A stretch of 13,673 nt of DNA from Chloromonas sp. AAM2 (lineage: Eukaryota; Chlorophyta; Chlorophyceae; Chlamydomonadales; Chlamydomonadaceae), in NCBI GenBank assembly GCA_004335635.1, contig QAXH01006082.1, positions 13,136 through 26,808 on the forward strand. The letters run 5' to 3'. The notes under the pieces are model-generated. The model was not told the origin of the DNA, made no database searches, and saw only the letters and a list, made by a program, of their open reading frames with translations. Position 1 is the first letter of the stretch. Each line of letters opens with the position of its first letter. The position numbers were made by a program, and so were the translations under genes. This document shows positions 10,156 through 13,673 of the stretch, one piece after another.

Positions 10156-10333
10156 CCAATGCTACCTGTAAATGCCCTCAGATGGCAGGACCACTGGTAG
10201 AGGGTGAATCCCCACATCCGTTCCATCCTTATACATTTCCTGCCGTTGAAAACACGTACGCTTAGCGAACGAGCCTGACAGCTGTGTCACACCAACCAAC
10301 ACATGCATGTCGCTGCATGACGACACACGCCAT

Positions 10334-10392
10334 GACGCACTGATCTGGAACTGATTTGGCATTGATCAGCTCAACGCACTGATCTAGAACTG
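10334..10392. repeat. Direct repeat of 20 bp, 39 bases apart
   Basis: GACGCACTGATCTGGAACTG at 10334-10353 recurs as AACGCACTGATCTAGAACTG at 10373-10392, two mismatches in 20. No target-site pattern of a transposon is visible around it. Confidence 0.8.
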
Positions 10393-10989
10393 CCGATGCA
10401 TGCTCAACGAAAATAAGAGGCGTCAATGAAACAACAAAATTATTCTTTTAGTACACAAGCGTTAGTTATCACACACAACGTATCATATGGTATCACGGAA
10501 ACTCACTGACATGGAAGCATAGAGGCGCATGCATACACACAGTCGTGCAGCACTGCACTTCTCCGAATGTTGAACTGCGCACAAGTGCGAATCTTTATCA
10601 ATGTGCAAGCGAGTTACTTCGACCAAGTTGTGCGAGAAACCTTGTGCAGCCTATCAGGCCTAAGGAAAAAGCTTCAAGGGGAGAAGCCACTCACACATTA
10701 GTGGAAGGAAATAGACCATTTTCCTGATGCCTGGTGACCACCAACCCGTTCTTCCCTTGCCCCGTTTCCTGGGGACTCATTTTTCCATCCCTGCCCAAAC
10801 GCATAGGAATTTACGCATACAGAAAACAGAAGGCTCTGCAGACGCTCTTGCACCTTGCGCTTGCAGCGAGGATGAGTTTAATTTAACGAGCCACCTAGCC
10901 CTGTTGCATGCTTCACCCTGCTCTGCTTTGGGCGGATGTGGGGCAGTCTGGCACTTTGCCTGGTTGCATGGGTCATACCTTGCATATGC

Positions 10990-11035
10990 TGCATGGCTTG
11001 CATGCACTCGGTGGCTTGCATGCACTCTGCTTTTG
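10990..11035. repeat. Outlying units of the 19-bp array
   Basis: ATGGCTTGCATGCACTCGG is followed by TGGCTTGCATGCACTCTGC. These match the units of the main array at 11229, which suggests that the array once extended further left or was seeded twice. Confidence 0.75.
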
Positions 11036-11228
11036 GATGCTGTTGGATAGTCTGCCGTCTGAGCCTACTGGCAGGGGTCATCTGCATCCCATGCTTTCAT
11101 TGCAGGACTGGTGCTGTGCATGCCATTGACACGCTAGCAACCAGCTTCGGTTTGGCGTCTTGGACTCCCCGTATCATGAGCTTACCATGCCCCTCGTCTG
11201 CTTGTATCGCAGGTGGTCAAATCGCCAA

Positions 11229-11448
11229 TGGCCTTGCATGCACTCCATGGCCTTGCATGCACTTCATGGCCTTGCATGCACTCCATGGCCTTGTATGCAC
11301 TCCATGGCCTTGCATGCACTCCATGGCCTTGCATGCACTCCATGGCCTTGCATGCACTCGGTAGCATGCATGCACTCCATGGCTTTAATTTCACTCAGTA
11401 GCTTGCATGCGCTCAGTGGCTCACAAGAGCTTAATGGCTTGCATGCAG
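11229..11448. repeat. 19-bp palindrome-rich tandem array
   Basis: Seven units of TGGCCTTGCATGCACTCCA run from 11229 to 11361 with single-base variants (for example TGTATG at 11286-11304). Degenerate units with TTGCATGC, CTCAGTGG and CTCGGTAG continue to about 11448. Each unit holds the palindromes TGCATGCA and GGCC, and each junction creates CCATGG. The array abuts the minus-strand stop codon at 11451-11449, so it probably lies in the 3' untranslated region or immediate 3' flank of that gene. Confidence 0.93.
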
Positions 11449-12592
11449 TCAGTGCAACGATTGCCGATGGTGGTTAGCATCCGACAAGGAGTGTCTGTCA
11501 AACAGCCCCACCATTTCATTACGCGAGCTCAGAGCAAGGCTTGTCAAGCCCCTTGGGCCTGACGCCCCGTACCCTTCATCGCCCACACCACCCCCACCGC
11601 CGCCACCTGTCTCCGCTCCCACCATTGCCATCATCCCACCACCACTTGGCAACTGCCCAGCCGTACTCGTCTCCTGCCCCATGCCACGCCCACCAGTCAT
11701 ACCGCCCGCGTCTTGTACGCTTGGGCGTGGACCAGCCAGCCAGCTGCCTTGCGCCCCTTGGCTGCCCTGACTGTTAGTTCGCTGTGGCTGCTGGCCGTTC
11801 CCGCCTGAACCAGGCGCACCAACTGACTGCTGCTGCTGCTGCGAGCCGCCTGAGCCCGTTGGGCCCTGGCGCTGGTCCTGCTGCTGCTGGCCTTCAGCTG
11901 GGCCCAGCCGCTGCTGGAGCGGACCGGCCACAGCGGTTGGCGGCGAAGGCACACTTGCTGTCGGCAACGGCGCGTAAAGCATGCCCTGGAACACCGCCCC
12001 GCCAAGCTGAAGCTGGACGAAAAAACCGTAATCAAACCGTTGCGTGACCACTCCTTGGATGGGTGCACCAACACCCACGCCCTCCAACCCACCAGTACCA
12101 GCCGTGGGTGTGTCAATGCGCATAGCGGTCAGCGCGGGTGGGGTGTGGAAGGCGGGGACGGCCGCGGGGCCAGAGCCACCGCTTCCCGTCCCCGTCCGTG
12201 TCAGTGTCACCGGCCGCCCCGGGCCTCCACCTCCCACCGCCTCCAGCTGCTGCTGCTGCTGGTACTGCTGCTGCTGGAGCATCTGCTGCTGCTGCTGCTG
12301 GAGCTGCCAGGTGTGGCTGGTGGCCGGGACGGGCCAGGCAGGCATCCCGCCACCACCACCACCACCACCACCACCACCACCACCACCACCGGCTAGATGC
12401 GGAGACGGTCCTTGCGGCGGAAGCATGAGAGCGTCAGCTCCCGTGAAGGAGGTGGGGCGGTCCAGAGCGCGGCGTTTGGCGGCGTGGATGTGTGGGTGCG
12501 GGGCGACGGGGACGGCAGGGGCGGGCGGCTCGGGGACCGGGGGTGCGAGGAGGGGCCCCGTGGTGCCGTGCATGTAGACTTGCTCGTAATGC
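11449..12592 (-). CDS. Last exon of a Gln/Gly-rich protein of the plant ARID-HMG family (5' partial)
   Basis: The exon starts at a likely acceptor (CCCGCAG/G, minus strand) and runs 1144 bases to TGA: the last base of a split codon, then 380 residues. It opens with HYEQVYMHG, resembling the end of an ARID domain. At 12070-11960 it encodes IQGVVTQRFDYGFFVQLQLG, then AVFQGMLYAPLP. Plant ARID-HMG proteins (Arabidopsis HMGB9/HMGB15 type) have a similar motif after ARID: G-V-I-D-G-x-F-x-x-G-Y-L-V then G-V-L-Y. The rest is low complexity: about 15 Gly, several CAG-coded Gln runs, and Pro- and Ser-rich parts. I see no HMG box before the stop, so either this family member lacks it or the true mRNA splices differently. 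A role in chromatin or transcription is inference. No in-frame start is assigned; the ARID exons would lie at higher coordinates. Confidence 0.6.
12242..12306 (-). repeat. Coding CAG tract (poly-Gln)
   Basis: Plus-strand CTG runs translate on the minus strand as three Gln blocks separated by Met-Leu and Tyr (LQQQQQQML, QQQQY, QQQQQLE). Shorter Gln runs of the same gene lie at about 11823-11841 and 11875-11892. Such tracts are common in algal regulatory proteins and length-unstable. Confidence 0.9.
12349..12390 (-). repeat. Coding GGT microsatellite (poly-Gly)
   Basis: Fourteen consecutive GGT codons on the minus strand (CCA/CAC on the plus strand), next to one GGC, give a run of about 15 Gly. 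The near-pure codon run marks it as a microsatellite caught inside an exon. Confidence 0.93.
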
Positions 12593-12732
12593 CTGCGGGA
12601 CAATCAGGGCGCATGGGTGGCATACCATCACATACACGTGTGTAGAGAGGCTCTAACCCTGAGAGGCTTCATGCGCGTGCGCAGGAGGCGTTTGACCACC
12701 GATGGCCATCTTTCGAAACGTTGGCCATGGAC

Positions 12733-12785
12733 TGTGTGTGTGCGTGTGTGCATGTGTGCATGTGTGTGTGTGTGTGTGTGTGTGT
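12733..12785. repeat. GT microsatellite
   Basis: An almost uninterrupted GT run of about 53 bases, broken by one CG and two CA steps (GTGTGCGTGTGTGCATGTG), then a pure run to 12785. Confidence 0.95.
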
Positions 12786-12856
12786 TTTATGAATGGCCTC
12801 CAGTCCGGACAAAGTGGCTTGTGGCTTTCAAAACGGCACTGTGTATGCCTAGCTTC

Positions 12857-12924
12857 CCATAAGATATGGCTGTACAGTGTAGCATCGTACTTCTTATGGC
12901 TCACCATAGGATCTGGCTGTATAG
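12857..12924. repeat. Diverged 47-bp-period repeat
   Basis: CCATAAGATATGGCTGTACA at 12857 and CCATAGGATCTGGCTGTATA at 12904 are similar over about 21 bases, 47 bases apart. Only two copies are visible. Confidence 0.5.
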
Positions 12925-13014
12925 TTTTCTCATGGTGAAGCTGCGGCTTGTGAAGGTGGCTGGGAACTGGAAGGGCGCGCACACGTCCGCCCACCGCTTC
13001 AGCTGGACTACAGC

Positions 13015-13149
13015 ACACAAACCGTCATGGGCAACCACCTGCACGTGACAAGCACATGCACACAAACCGTCATGGGCAACCACCTGCACGTGACAAGCAC
13101 ATGCACACAAACCATCATGGGCAACCACCTGCATGTGACAAGCACATGC
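13015..13149. repeat. 45-bp tandem array, three units
   Basis: Units start at 13015, 13060 and 13105. Each begins ACACAAACCGTCATGGGCAA, continues CCACCTGCACGTGACAAGCA and ends CATGC; the third has CCATC and GCATGTG. The first two carry CACGTG, an E-box/G-box core. A decayed fourth unit follows to about 13195. Confidence 0.95.
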
Positions 13150-13505
13150 ACAGATTAATGTGCAAGATAAGCACCTGCATGACAACCACATGCATCATGA
13201 TGTGACCCACAAGACACTCGGAGGAGCAACACCTGGTGTATGAAAAACTGACACGCAAGAGAACCTGGTGCAAAAGCAGTCAATGCGGTTAATGTGATGC
13301 GATCATCCACTTCCAACTTCAAACACACATGCGTGTCGGTCGCTTGTCCCTGACCATCTGTAATGTGGCGATGGGATGACTCATGCTGATGCAAACGCGC
13401 ATGGATGCCTCTGCACTGTCTACAAGCAGACGTGCACATCCATGCACACCATCTGCATTTCCACAGGTGCTGTGGCGGAGCCACTGGCATTTCTTGTGTG
13501 CAACC

Positions 13506-13673
13506 GCATGCATGCCTGCCTACTGCCTGCATACCTGTTGGTACACGTGCAAATGCATTACATGCAAATGCATGCATGCCCGCCTACTGCCTACATACCT
13601 GTCGGTACACGTGCAAATGCATTACGTGCAAATGCATGCATGCCCGCCTACTGCCTGCATACCTGCCGGTACA
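13506..13673. repeat. 64-bp tandem array at the right edge
   Basis: TACACGTGCAAATGCATTAC starts at 13542 and 13606, and its first bases appear again at 13670, a period of 64. Each unit also carries ATGCAAATGCATGCATGC and a CCTACTGCCT-CATACCTG part. Similarity extends left to about 13506. The array continues beyond the window. Confidence 0.93.

Larger units (their letters stand above)
7282..10989. other. Long region without a supportable gene
   Basis: Reading both strands, I find only short open frames of 60-107 codons with no recognisable motif, no conserved splice pattern and no RNA gene. Small direct repeats occur and are listed separately (7728, 7916, 8389, 10099, 10334). The left end should include whatever promoter once served the BTB-BACK pseudogene. 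The right end would be 3' flank of the ARID-like gene. Small exons could be missed without transcripts. Confidence 0.5.
12595..13673 (-). other. Probable intron of the ARID-like gene, repeat-filled
   Basis: Upstream of the acceptor at 12594-12593 I find no exon with ARID features on the minus strand. Open frames here are made by tandem repeats. I take the stretch as intron or upstream flank, with the missing exons beyond the right edge. This is inference from the acceptor and from absence of exons. Confidence 0.45.

Noticed and set aside
10777..11129. Several overlapping plus and minus frames of 69-107 codons
   Set aside because: Their Cys/His/Met-rich content comes from TTGCATGCACT-type repeats, and competing frames are equally open.
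12040..12577. Plus-strand open frames of 96-177 codons opposite the Gln/Gly-rich exon
   Set aside because: They consist of poly-Pro, poly-Leu or poly-His produced by the complement of the CAG and GGT tracts; the minus strand carries a recognisable domain motif.
13155..13577. Minus-strand 140-codon frame as an upstream exon with ARID domain
   Set aside because: No ARID residues are present, and both ends lie in tandem repeats.

Overview
The window looks like nuclear DNA of a green alga, most likely of the Chlamydomonas/Volvox/Haematococcus/Dunaliella group (Chlorophyceae). The reasons are intron-split genes with GT-AG borders, BTB-BACK proteins of an algal style, a plant-type ARID-HMG-family motif, long CAG- and GGT-coded Gln and Gly tracts, and dense tandem repeats rich in TGCATGCA. 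The species cannot be fixed from sequence alone. No bacterial operon, CRISPR array, rRNA, tRNA or intact transposon was found.

Layout from left to right. Positions 1-824 are a satellite of 27-bp units with a higher-order pattern. Positions 1439-4237 (minus strand) hold an apparently complete five-exon gene for a 496-residue BTB-BACK protein; every splice junction keeps frame. Positions 4791-4974 are a degenerate minisatellite. Positions 4986-7278 (minus strand) are a second, paralogous BTB-BACK copy in tandem. Its exons 1-3 still read cleanly, but its start codon has become AAG, exon 4 carries frameshifting indels, and everything after mid exon 4 is gone. It is best read as a pseudogene. Positions 7282-11228 hold no gene that I can support, only small repeats. 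Positions 11229-11448 hold a 19-bp palindrome-rich array lying just 3' of the next gene.

Positions 11449-12592 (minus strand) are the last exon of a Gln/Gly-rich protein. It carries the short domain that follows ARID in plant ARID-HMG proteins; its 5' exons lie upstream, probably beyond the window. Positions 12600-13673 would then be its intron, filled with a GT microsatellite, a 45-bp array and a 64-bp array that runs off the right edge.

The genes do not form a pathway. BTB-BACK proteins are usually substrate adaptors for cullin-3 ubiquitin ligases, and the ARID-like protein would be a chromatin or transcription factor. The most interesting points are the tandem BTB-BACK pair caught with one copy decaying, its unnamed C-terminal domain, and the structured satellites. 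I do not see a convincing new biological system. All exon structures are read by eye, without transcript support.
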